A DNA stretch of 23,941 bases from Blakeslea trispora (taxonomy: Eukaryota > Mucoromycota > Mucoromycetes > Mucorales > Choanephoraceae). Positions within the stretch are counted from its first letter, which is position 1. The number at the start of each line of letters is the position of its first letter. Shown here in pieces: positions 1 to 8,342 of the stretch. Location of the stretch: NCBI GenBank assembly GCA_025331445.1, contig JAIWNE010000234.1, forward strand, positions 1 through 23,941, in the 5' to 3' direction. The position numbers were made by a program, and so were the translations under genes. The notes under the pieces are model-generated. The model did no database searches, was not told where the DNA came from, and saw nothing but the letters and a program-made list of their open reading frames with translations.

Positions 1-624
1 CTGTTACTACTATTTCCTTTGCATTCATATCATCATCATTATTGTTCATATCATTTTTCTGTTTCTCTTATTTTTATTTTATTTTAATTACTATTTTTAT
101 TTATTTTCTTTGTATCTCTATGTATTCCATTCCTTTATTTTATTTTTGTTCTTTTCCCGTTTATCTTGTATCTCTTGTGGTAACCTCGTGCTCTTGCCGA
201 CTCTCGGTGTTGTTAAGAAGAAGTCAATTGAATGTGAGCTCAATTTATTGTCAAGTACAAGGTTACATCCTGTCAAGAATGATTGTGTTGTTTGGTGCAA
301 CTTAGACCCTGTCGGTGATCATTGTCAAAAAAAAAAATATTTAACAAAAAAAAAGGCAACTCTAGAAACTGAAGGCGCTCGAATATTGATTGTAACAAGA
401 AGTAACTGTGTGGTGTAAATTACTTGAAGTATAAGTAATGTCTCTATTTTTATCATTGTAATAAAAAACCTTTTTTCTTTTACTTTTCCTGATTTACATA
501 CTTCTTCAATTTCCTTTTTGAAGCTAACAAGTGCCTAAATCCATATTATTCTCTGCATATAATTACGACGTAGTCTTTTACAGTCTTCTACTGAATATTG
601 TATCATTTGTGTTTATTTTTGTGA
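1..624. other. AT-rich left flank without a supported complete gene
   Basis: The stretch is dominated by T-rich and A-rich low-complexity runs. A protein-like frame on the plus strand runs roughly from 178 to 320 (it reads GNLVLLPTLGVVKKK near its start) and could be an exon of the gene whose later exon lies at 625-721. It is then lost in poly-A at 328-355. I cannot place splice sites with confidence and recognise no domain. Confidence 0.35.
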
Positions 625-721
625 AGTCAAATATCAAAGGTAAACATAAGAGAGAATTATACCACTGTCAATGTTATCAGGCCAATTGTAGTTAAAGAGC
701 CAGTAGAGAACATAGCAGAAC
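625..721 (+). pseudogene. Host gene exon cut by transposon E1 (5' part of a split gene)
   Basis: An open plus-strand frame begins after a stop at 622-624 and runs into the first base of transposon E1 at 722. Its last residues read VVKEPVENIAE. The missing continuation is not on the far side of E1. It lies inverted at 6034-6193: if that segment is reverse-complemented and joined at the target site, the frame continues without a stop into IDIDEDKNQ and ends at a TAA. The acidic, charged sequence looks like a normal host protein tail rather than transposon coding. The exon's 5' boundary is uncertain, because possible acceptor AGs occur at 625-626 and 649-650. I do not recognise the family. The break must remove the C-terminal 50 or so residues from the native product. 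Confidence 0.55.
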
Positions 722-1538
722 CACTACATCGAATGCTTGACCAACGTACGGTGGTCATCCACGGTTAACATGGTCTTAAGTGCACCCCAAACTCTAAGTA
801 TTGATTTTGATTATAAACGCTGCTACTTTTTTTGATAGATATCTAGATATATTGTTTGGACTTTCAGAACTTCTTACAGAATTCAAAACGAGTTTGTTTT
901 CATAGAGTTATAACCATTTAGATTTTTACCTGCTTAAAGAAAATTCGCTCTTTAAATTTTTTGGCAGTGATTTTTTCTCTGCTTGAGATTTTACAGCAAC
1001 TTGATTTTTTTAATGCTGAGGAGTTTAAATTGACTTGTCTTTTTTTCTTTAAAAAATATTAAGGCCTAAAAAATCACTGCTTAAAAAATTGGAAAACAAT
1101 TTCGGAAAAGGGAGATTTATAAATTGAGAATGAGACTCACAAAATAATTGGGAAAATCTTTTAAAAATGGGAAATAAAAAACTTAAAGCAGTGAAAAAAA
1201 GAGACACTCAAAAATTAAATGCCAAAAAAAACTTGAAGAAAACAAGACACTGAAATAAAGGCATCTAAAGCAGAAGACACTGAGATAAACACATTCAAAT
1301 AAACGCACTAAGATAAACATACTTGAATAAAACCTTTGAAGAAAAGACAACTTGTAAAAATTAAAAGCAAAAAAAAAGAGTTTTGTGAAGAACATGCAAA
1401 CTCATCTCGGTCTCATCTCCCAAGTTACCCAGTAGTGCGTTCAAGGTAAGCCTGCACTTTAAATCCTCTTTTCTTCTGTTCCATTTCTACAAGCTTAACA
1501 GGTCAAAATATAAGAAGTAAGAACTTGCAACAGTCCAT

Positions 1539-2000
1539 TTACATCTTTTTCCTCTTGTATATGCTCATTTTGTACCAAAACCCACATTCTTTCCTTTCAT
1601 GTACTGAGACAAAAATAAATAAAGGTGTAATCCATAAAATAACTCGTAAGCAGTCGTTGTTTATTGCGTAAAGATGTTTTTCATTCATAAAAAAGAGCTT
1701 CTCGTTCATAAAGCAATCCACTTCTTGTCGAAACAAAAAAAAGAAAGGATATAGCTGATTCATAACACGGCAATGTAACTTACCTTTTGCTTGGCATGTA
1801 TGATGAGGATCAAGCTTAGTACCGAAGAAGAAAAAAGTAGCAGCCTGATATTCTTTTATTTTTAGATTGAAGTCAACTTGCAGCTTAAAAGCTTCCTGAC
1901 TGTTCTCTTTTCGTTGCACTTCCAAACCAGAGTCTACGCTTGGAATGTCTGTGTCCAATATACTGCATTGCTGAAATGACATAAGCTCGCTAAGTCTCAT
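1539..2000 (-). pseudogene. Leftward spliced gene remnant inside E1 (family unknown)
   Basis: The minus-strand frame starts at an ATG (MRLSELMSFQQC) and stays open for 153 codons. A textbook donor GTAAGT lies at 1783-1778 and a pyrimidine-rich acceptor ends at 1724, defining a 60-nt intron. Splicing it (exon to 1784, then from 1723) keeps the same frame and joins QAK to EVDCFMNEK. The intron is a multiple of three and has no stop, so both forms read through. The end, reading IYKRKKM before the stop, is rich in basic residues. I recognise no domain. The copy in E5 (13064-13528) is frameshifted. It is diverged from a second, rightward spliced unit in the same element (2532-3142). It could be an accessory transposon protein or a captured host fragment. 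Confidence 0.4.
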
Positions 2001-2478
2001 CTGCTTTCAACAAGATAAATAAAGTATGAGTCGAGGCTACCTGTAATAAAAAAAATAAATAAATAAATTCAAGAGAGAGAAAAAAAAGTGTGTGTGATAT
2101 TGGCTGGGATTGAATAAAGCTATTTCTCTTTATTTTTTATTTTTTTAAAGTGTACTCATACGTGCCCATGTCGACAAGTCTAATGTCGTTTTTTCGACAA
2201 AAAAAAAGAAAAGAGGTGCCTGTTTGTGGCTATATTAAAGGGGCATATTACCGGATGCTTATAATGCACTTGAAGCGCTCTCTTAGTCACTTTTTATAGA
2301 TTTTTTAACGGTCAAGTAAAGTCAGGATATTTTATTCTTGTGTCGGTGATTCAATAATGAAATCTGTCAGTGTGATATTTTTCTCTCTCTCTTTTTTTTG
2401 TTATTAACAAGACCCAAATAGGAAGCTGTCATTAAGTTGAAATTTTTTCTTTTTTCCTTTCTTTTCTCTTTTTCTCTC

Positions 2479-2511
2479 TTTTTTATTACTTTTTTATTAC
2501 TTTTTTATTAC
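2479..2511. repeat. Tandem 11-bp repeat TTTTTTATTAC, three copies
   Basis: Three head-to-tail copies lie within a pyrimidine-rich stretch just before the first donor of the rightward spliced unit. The same array appears inverted in E5 (12550-12582, unit GTAATAAAAAA), so it predates the split of the two copies. Confidence 0.8.
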
Positions 2512-3165
2512 TTTTTTGTTAAAGTATACAGGTAAGTTATTTTCTTTTTTTTTCGGTCAAGCCACTAATAATCTACTTCTAACTACTTAGTCCTTGTCTT
2601 TAATTGATATGTGTTTACTTTGTTGTATAACTTGAGGTAATTATTCATAAGCATCTATGTTGTAATTCTTTTTATTCACGTACTTCTTTCGTTTAGAGCC
2701 TAGTTGTGCTTAATAATGATATTATTTACAAGGACCCTGTTGATGGCTTTTTCAAACGTAAGTAAGAAGTTAGAATCTATGATTTAAGTATAACTTATTG
2801 CTTTCTTTTTAGGCTTTCAAATGCTGGTATGCTCCTTTGACACGGTAAACTGCCTTTCGTATAGCCTCTGACTATGGATTGTCTGTAAGTACATTTGTCA
2901 TTTCTTTTTGTATTATTTCGCTTTTAACTAATGATGGTGTTGTTTTAGTTCAAATCCGGTTGTTCCTTGTTTGGTTTGTTTTCTGCCTTTTATATGTAAA
3001 ATTGCTGTCTCTCTCCATCTGCTTTTATGGTCTGTCTGTTGCGCTTGTGTCTCAATTCGAATTGCTCTTGTCATCGGCTTTTTCTCGAAGCAATTTGCCA
3101 TTTCTATCGGTTTTTTTCTGGTCATATTCTCTACATCAATGAATTATTGCTTTTTTTTTACCTAA
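2500..3165 (+). pseudogene. Rightward spliced gene remnant inside E1 with four canonical introns
   Basis: Four consecutive introns of fungal type are visible: 2532-2590 (GTAAGT, branch CTAAC, TTAG), 2637-2696 (GTAATT...TTTAG), 2758-2812 (GTAAGT...TTTTTAG) and 2885-2948 (GTAAGT, branch TAACTAAT, TTTTAG). Their lengths, 55-64 nt, are uniform, and that is hard to get by chance. The exons between them are short (46-72 nt) and protein-like. One ends RIASDYGLS, which resembles the start of a helix-turn-helix segment in some transposases, but a TAA lies upstream in that frame. No single uninterrupted frame joins all exons, so I treat it as a decayed gene or a spliced non-coding transcript. E5 carries the mirror image on the minus strand, about 12530-11900. 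Confidence 0.4.
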
Positions 3166-3678
3166 TCCCCTAGTATTTTCCCCTAAAAGAAGCCATTATT
3201 TTCTATCAAAAAAAAGTTTTTTCTATAATAAAAAGCTACTTTTTTAAGCCTCTAATCCTCTATATTTGCTGTAAACAGTCCAATTGTAAAGAAGTATATT
3301 TGTGTAAAGAAGTCCATATCATCCAATTAGAAATGTTAATTTTAATAAAATAGCAAATGTAAAGCCAATTAAACAAAGAATTTTGGAGTATATTTATAAA
3401 AATGGCCAATTGAATAAAGATTCTTCAAAAAAGATATCCAATCACAAAGCTAAAGTAAATAAGACGGACGCCCTGTATGATCCACTGGGGACATGACAAG
3501 CATTTCATCTGTCCAGTCCACAGCAGTGATCGTCGGGTCCTAACTAACAGTTAACCTGCAGTGGACTTGCAGTGGGACTTTACGATCACTTTTGTGCAGC
3601 GGACGCCGAATTGCTGTACAAATAACCGACGTCCACCGCTAAATTTGGCAGCAGTGAACGTCCTTTTGGGTGTAGTGC

Positions 3679-3681
3679 TGT
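3679..3681. repeat. Target site duplication TGT of E2, left copy
   Basis: TGT directly precedes CACTAC of E2 and recurs directly after its last base at 5825-5827. A single C (3678) separates this duplication from the end of E1. Confidence 0.85.
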
Positions 3682-4069
3682 CACTACAAAAAATTTACAC
3701 TTGAGGCCTGAAAGTGATAAAAAATTTCCTACATTAAATGGGTCCTTTCACGGGGTTTTTTAGCAGTAAAAAATCAAATCTATCAAAAATGGTCAGAATT
3801 TGCTGAAACTTGGACAGAGTGTATCCCTCATTGTCTGGAATACACCCATGTAAAAATATTGAAGTCTTTACTGCTAACATATGCTTCTTTATTAATATTG
3901 AATTAAAATTTTATTTGACTTATAAAAAAAAAGGTCAAAAAATTTCAAAGTGCTAAAAAATGTCTGGTTTCTGGGCTTTGTCACACGTTAAAAAAAAAGG
4001 AGAGAAAAAAAAATTTGATAGACAAGCAGAAAACAAGCCAAACCCCCGCTTTAAAACTGCTAAGTATGC

Positions 4070-4220
4070 TCAAAAAGGAACGTTATGTTCTAAGCTGATA
4101 CTATTAGTATTTTTGTTACTCATCGAGAAAGTCTCTTCAACTAAACTATCTCTTATTCTATCAAAAAACCATTCAATCACGATATTATGGCCAAGCTTTC
4201 GCAAGCATTGTATTTGGTGG
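4070..4220 (-). pseudogene. Protein-like exon in E2, minus strand
   Basis: On the minus strand a TATAG acceptor is followed by an open frame of 49 codons that ends at TGA. It contains the strongly protein-like stretch LRKLGHNIVIEWFFDRIRD. The look of this segment (a Gly-His turn, then WF and an Arg-rich helix) weakly recalls the N-terminal region of IS1595/ISXO2-type transposases, but there is no DDE core, so I do not assign it. The identical exon lies in E3 at 7801-7951 on the plus strand. It may be one surviving exon of a transposase or a captured gene piece. Confidence 0.35.
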
Positions 4221-4604
4221 CTATAAAAGTACGATTTACTACAATAAAAGGTGTCGTTTTGTAAAAAAAAAATAGTTTATTATCGTTTAAGGGTTTAAAT
4301 ACGAATCATCTCTACACTTGATTGAAAGCAGACGAAACACAACTGTCAATGTACTGATGTTGAGCAGATGTAGCTTCAAAGTACTAGATGAGCTGAAATC
4401 ACGCTATATACGCCTTGTAGTCTAAATGGTATTAATCTGTTCAAAAAAAAAATAAAAAGAAAAAAAATCGGAACTAGAACAATACAAATCCTGAGCGTTG
4501 ATTGGAACAGGCCAAAAAAAAGATGTAAAAACCAATAAAATTTTTTTGTTCCTTTTTTCTCTTTATTTCCTTTTCTTTATCTTCTCTTCTCTCGGTGGTT
4601 CCAG

Positions 4605-5120
4605 GTTTGTATTTTACAAAAAGAAAAGATCTGATACTGATATAAGTCAACTTGTGTTTAGAATAGCCTCAAGCAATCAGCTAGTCTTATTATTGTACAT
4701 GATGCTAGAAAGGTAAACACTTTGCTTAGTTGTAAGAGCATCACTAATATTTATCTGCTAAAATCTTGTAGTGTATTGATTAGTTCTGCGTCTACGGCTA
4801 TTGCAAATAAGCTGGCAAGCCCCAACATAGGTTACTGAGTAAGTAAAAGGTCTTGATAAGCTTATTTAGTCGCTAACTTTGAGTTTATTCTATCTACTAG
4901 ATAATCTGTTCTGTATATCTGTAAAGGCCAAATCTCAAAGCATCCAAAGGTGATTTTTTTGTTTATTTATCATATAAAAAGCTGGTTCTAATCCTTTTAT
5001 TTTATTCTATTTTTATAGTAATCTACATGGTTATGACAAGAACCAAGCCGCTTTTGCACTTTTTCGCCTTTCTGTAGCTGCTATGACAAGTATTCAGTGG
5101 CAAAAAAGGTATATCCAAAG
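4605..5120 (+). pseudogene. Multi-exon gene remnant in E2, plus strand
   Basis: Exons at 4605-4712, 4772-4838, 4901-4949 and 5019-5120 are separated by short canonical introns: 4713-4771 (GTAAAC...TGTAG), 4839-4900 (GTAAGT, branch GCTAAC, CTAG) and 4950-5018 (GTGATT...TATAG). A further GTAAGT donor sits at 5121. The last two exons join in one open frame (SVKAKSQSIQ then SNLHGYDKNQAAF), and that frame ends near QWQKRYIQ. The second exon ends in an in-frame TGA directly before its donor, so the whole chain cannot be one intact protein. The product is unrecognised. The mirror copy lies in E3 at 6900-7417. Confidence 0.4.
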
Positions 5121-5558
5121 GTAAGTAAAAATTCTCAAGACTGCAATACGTTTGGCCAGTAAAGAGGCCAAAGTGAGCATGGGAACCTGGTACGTTAATA
5201 TAGAATAAGCCAATGGTGCGACGTATAGAGTACGCCCAATATATAGTATATAGTAATATTTGCAATAAATAAACCAATAATATTAAAGAATATAAAAACG
5301 TTTTCCGTATCTTATTTGAACCGTATACCAAAAGAGTAATGATACAAGGCGTAGCAGCCAATAGACAAAAGCAATATACCAAATAAAGAATACATCTTTA
5401 AACCAAGGTCGAATAGCAAAGAAGTGTATTTATAGCATTCGTTAATAATGTAACATAAAAGAGCCTATGGGAATGAAACAGTGTAAACACCGAACTTTTT
5501 TTGGAGCCAATGACATGCTACACGTTTCAAGCAAAAGAGCAAATAGGATCAAGGTAAA

Positions 5559-5810
5559 GGCCTGTAATGTTGGTTGAAAGTTAAAGATCACAGGCCGAAA
5601 GATATGTTTTTTGCCAGCCTAAAGAAAGGTACATTTCACGGAAATTAAGGCCTGAAAGGTATAATTTTTGTCTGCTTAGAAAATTATACATTTCACGCAA
5701 CATTGAGGCCTGAAAGGTATAATTTCGCTTAAATATACACCTTGTCACATTAATGTAGTTTGTACATTTCACGGAACCTTCGCCGTGAAAGTTCCGTGAA
5801 ATGTATAAAA
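5559..5810. repeat. Subterminal repeats and hairpin at the inner end of E2
   Basis: AGGCCTGAAAGGTATAATTT occurs twice (near 5650 and 5708), with degenerate copies near 5560 and 5590. TACATTTCACG occurs near 5630, 5690 and 5763. The last copy forms a perfect 15-bp stem, 5763-5777 against 5791-5805, with a 13-nt loop that itself holds another GTGAAA. CACTA transposases are known to bind clustered short subterminal motifs of this sort. The same block is mirrored at 6213-6460 in E3. Confidence 0.7.
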
Positions 5811-5881
5811 TTTTTTTTGTAGTGTGTGGTTAATCTAATCAAAAGTACAATAGAGATTTTTACAGTAAATAGAAGATAAGA

Positions 5882-5887
5882 TTTATT
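5882..5887 (-). promoter_or_regulatory. Putative polyadenylation hexamer AATAAA of the split host gene
   Basis: AATAAA is read on the minus strand about 150 nt after the TAA of the frame at 6034-6193, a plausible distance for a fungal 3' untranslated region. It is a short motif in AT-rich DNA, so position and context are the only support. Confidence 0.35.
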
Positions 5888-6033
5888 CATAATTTCAAGT
5901 TGAGATATTTATACAATTCTACGATAATGATAACTATACTAAATATGTGCATATGATATAATTTACAAGGATATTGAATTAGTCTAAAGTGAGAGGATCT
6001 AAAGAAGTACATTTCTAAAGAAGCATAACCAAA

Positions 6034-6193
6034 TTAGGCACAGTCTTTACGTCTCTTGTTTGACGTAATTGGCTTGAACTTCCTTTTACGCTTGGCTTCC
6101 TTTTTTAGACGAATCTCTAACTCTACTGGAATGTCCGACATGTCTCTTTCAGCTTGTTGATCTTGGTTCTTATCTTCATCAATGTCTATCTCT
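6034..6193 (-). pseudogene. C-terminal part of the split host gene, inverted
   Basis: The frame reads leftward from the edge of E3 to a TAA at 6036-6034. The residues are charged and regular: IDIDEDKNQDQQAERDM, then DIPVELEIRLKKEAK and a basic tail ending NKRRKDCA. An ATG further upstream (6258) lies inside E3 and belongs to the transposon end, so it is not the real start. Turning the segment around and joining it to 718-720 gives one continuous frame with the exon at 625-721 (ENIAE, one junction codon, then IDIDED). The acidic patch followed by a lysine/arginine-rich tail would fit a nuclear protein, but I do not recognise a family. Confidence 0.55.
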
Positions 6194-6899
6194 TCACTAC
6201 AAAAAAAATTTATACATTTCACGGAACTTTCACGGCGAAGGTTCCGTGAAATGTACAAACTACATTAATGTGACAAGGTGTATATTTAAGCGAAATTATA
6301 CCTTTCAGGCCTCAATGTTGCGTGAAATGTATAATTTTCTAAGCAGACAAAAATTATACCTTTCAGGCCTTAATTTCCGTGAAATGTACCTTTCTTTAGG
6401 CTGGCAAAAAACATATCTTTCGGCCTGTGATCTTTAACTTTCAACCAACATTACAGGCCTTTACCTTGATCCTATTTGCTCTTTTGCTTGAAACGTGTAG
6501 CATGTCATTGGCTCCAAAAAAAAGTTCGGTGTTTACACTGTTTCATTCCCATAGGCTCTTTTATGTTACATTATTAACGAATGCTATAAATACACTTCTT
6601 TGCTATTCGACCTTGGTTTAAAGATGTATTCTTTATTTGGTATATTGCTTTTGTCTATTGGCTGCTACGCCTTGTATCATTACTCTTTTGGTATACGGTT
6701 CAAATAAGATACGGAAAACGTTTTTATATTCTTTAATATTATTGGTTTATTTATTGCAAATATTACTATATACTATATATTGGGCGTACTCTATACGTCG
6801 CACCATTGGCTTATTCTATATTAAACGTACCAGGTTCCCATGCTCACTTTGGCCTCTTTACTGGCCAAACGTATTGCAGTCTTGAGAATTTTTACTTAC

Positions 6900-7417
6900 C
6901 TTTGGATATACCTTTTTTTGCCACTGAATACTTGTCATAGCAGCTACAGAAAGGCGAAAAAGTGCAAAAGCGGCTTGGTTCTTGTCATAACCATGTAGAT
7001 TACTATAAAAATAGAATAAAATAAAAGGATTAGAACCAGCTTTTTATATGATAAATAAACAAAAAAATTCACCTTTGGATGCTTTGAGATTTGGCCTTTA
7101 CAGATATACAGAACAGATTATCTAGTAGATAGAATAAACTCAAAGTTAGCGACTAAATAAGCTTATCAAGACCTTTTACTTACTCAGTAACCTATGTTGG
7201 GGCTTGCCAGCTTATTTGCAATAGCCGTAGACGCAGAACTAATCAATACACTACAAGATTTTAGCAGATAAATATTAGTGATGCTCTTACAACTAAGCAA
7301 AGTGTTTACCTTTCTAGCATCATGTACAATAATAAGACTAGCTGATTGCTTGAGGCTATTCTAAACACAAGTTGACTTATATCAGTATCAGATCTTTTCT
7401 TTTTGTAAAATACAAAC
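6900..7417 (-). pseudogene. Mirror copy in E3 of the multi-exon remnant
   Basis: The same exon and intron series as 4605-5120, read on the minus strand. The donor GTAAGT at 6899-6894 follows the exon ending YIQ, and the intron borders are conserved. Both copies keep the same in-frame TGA before the second donor, so the defect, if it is one, predates their divergence. Confidence 0.4.
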
Positions 7418-7800
7418 CTGGAACCACCGAGAGAAGAGAAGATAAAGAAAAGGAAATAAAGAGAAAAAAGGAACAAAAAAATTTTATTGGTTTTTACATC
7501 TTTTTTTTGGCCTGTTCCAATCAACGCTCAGGATTTGTATTGTTCTAGTTCCGATTTTTTTTCTTTTTATTTTTTTTTGAACAGATTAATACCATTTAGA
7601 CTACAAGGCGTATATAGCGTGATTTCAGCTCATCTAGTACTTTGAAGCTACATCTGCTCAACATCAGTACATTGACAGTTGTGTTTCGTCTGCTTTCAAT
7701 CAAGTGTAGAGATGATTCGTATTTAAACCCTTAAACGATAATAAACTATTTTTTTTTTACAAAACGACACCTTTTATTGTAGTAAATCGTACTTTTATAG

Positions 7801-7951
7801 CCACCAAATACAATGCTTGCGAAAGCTTGGCCATAATATCGTGATTGAATGGTTTTTTGATAGAATAAGAGATAGTTTAGTTGAAGAGACTTTCTCGATG
7901 AGTAACAAAAATACTAATAGTATCAGCTTAGAACATAACGTTCCTTTTTGA
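7801..7951 (+). pseudogene. Mirror copy in E3 of the protein-like exon
   Basis: After TTTTATAG at 7800 the frame reads through LRKLGHNIVIEWFFDRIRD to a TGA at 7949-7951, identical to 4220-4070 in E2. It is the most protein-like stretch in this element family. No partner DDE domain is visible nearby. Confidence 0.35.
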
Positions 7952-8342
7952 GCATACTTAGCAGTTTTAAAGCGGGGGTTTGGCTTGTTTTCTGCTTGTC
8001 TATCAAATTTTTTTTTCTCTCCTTTTTTTTAACGTGTGACAAAGCCCAGAAACCAGACATTTTTTAGCACTTTGAAATTTTTTGACCTTTTTTTTTATAA
8101 GTCAAATAAAATTTTAATTCAATATTAATAAAGAAGCATATGTTAGCAGTAAAGACTTCAATATTTTTACATGGGTGTATTCCAGACAATGAGGGATACA
8201 CTCTGTCCAAGTTTCAGCAAATTCTGACCATTTTTGATAGATTTGATTTTTTACTGCTAAAAAACCCCGTGAAAGGACCCATTTAATGTAGGAAATTTTT
8301 TATCACTTTCAGGCCTCAAGTGTAAATTTTTTGTAGTGCTTC

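Larger units (their letters stand above)
722..3677 (-). mobile_element. CACTA-type DNA transposon E1 (3-kb family, recombinant)
   Basis: The element begins CACTACATCGAATGC and ends GGGTGTAGTG. It is an inverted copy of E5 (11371-14355). The interior, about 1018-3290, matches E5 almost base for base by eye, while both ends differ from those of E5. There is no 3-bp target duplication: the left flank is AAC and the right flank CTG. The left-end motif CCACGGTTA (759-767) recurs in the left end of E5, and the right-end motif at 3630-3640 recurs inverted in the right end of E5 (14293-14303). This element is therefore best read as a hybrid made by recombination between two inverted copies. CACTA elements move by cut and paste with a DDE transposase and leave 3-bp duplications. 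No intact transposase is visible here, so it is probably non-autonomous or decayed. Confidence 0.8.
3682..5824 (+). mobile_element. CACTA-type DNA transposon E2 (2.14-kb family)
   Basis: The element starts CACTACAAAAAATTTAC, ends AAATTTTTTTTGTAGTG, and is flanked by a perfect 3-bp duplication (TGT). Terminal inverted repeats are short and followed by subterminal copies of CCTGAAAG and TTTCACGG in both orientations. E3 (6195-8338) is a near-identical inverted copy only one base longer. The interior has poly-A-rich low complexity plus protein-like exons on both strands (4070-4220 minus, 4605-5120 plus) but no long transposase frame. It is probably non-autonomous. It inserted 1 bp beyond the end of E1. 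Confidence 0.85.
5825..6194. other. Host DNA segment trapped between E2 and E3
   Basis: This 370-bp stretch is the only non-transposon DNA left between E1 and E4. It starts with the TGT duplication of E2 and ends with the CTT duplication of E3 (6192-6194). Before those insertions it lay directly between E1 and E4/E5. On the minus strand it carries a gene 3' end (6193-6034) and a likely 3' untranslated region with a polyadenylation hexamer. The evidence that the segment is inverted relative to its original orientation is given under findings. Confidence 0.7.
6195..8338 (-). mobile_element. CACTA-type DNA transposon E3 (inverted copy of E2)
   Basis: The element starts CACTACAAAAAAAATTTATAC, ends TTTTTTGTAGTG, and has a perfect CTT duplication (6192-6194 and 8339-8341). 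It is a near-identical reverse complement of E2, with a few indels in A/T runs and one extra A near 6823 that shortens a mirrored frame. The same end that abuts E1 in E2 abuts E4 here, again with a single C between duplication and neighbour. The target duplications of E2 and E3 differ, so the two insertions are independent and not an inverted duplication. Confidence 0.85.

Noticed and set aside
42..305. Hydrophobic open frame at the left edge
   Set aside because: Built from T-rich low-complexity sequence (Phe, Tyr, Ile, Leu runs), with no start context or homologous look.
1200..1330. CRISPR-like spacing of repeats in E1 (AGATAAACA / AAATAAACG units)
   Set aside because: Units are degenerate, unevenly spaced and without distinct spacers, in a eukaryotic transposon. 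It is a decayed minisatellite.
5023..5382. 119-codon minus-strand frame in E2
   Set aside because: It is antisense to the better exon at 5019-5120, and the E3 copy is broken by a single A insertion.
6194..6258. ATG at 6258 as the start of the minus-strand frame at 6034
   Set aside because: The first 21 codons lie in the terminal sequence of transposon E3. The continuity with 625-721 gives a better origin for the frame.
3682..8338. E2-spacer-E3 as a single composite element or an inverted duplication
   Set aside because: Each copy has its own perfect but different 3-bp duplication (TGT and CTT), which demands two separate insertions.
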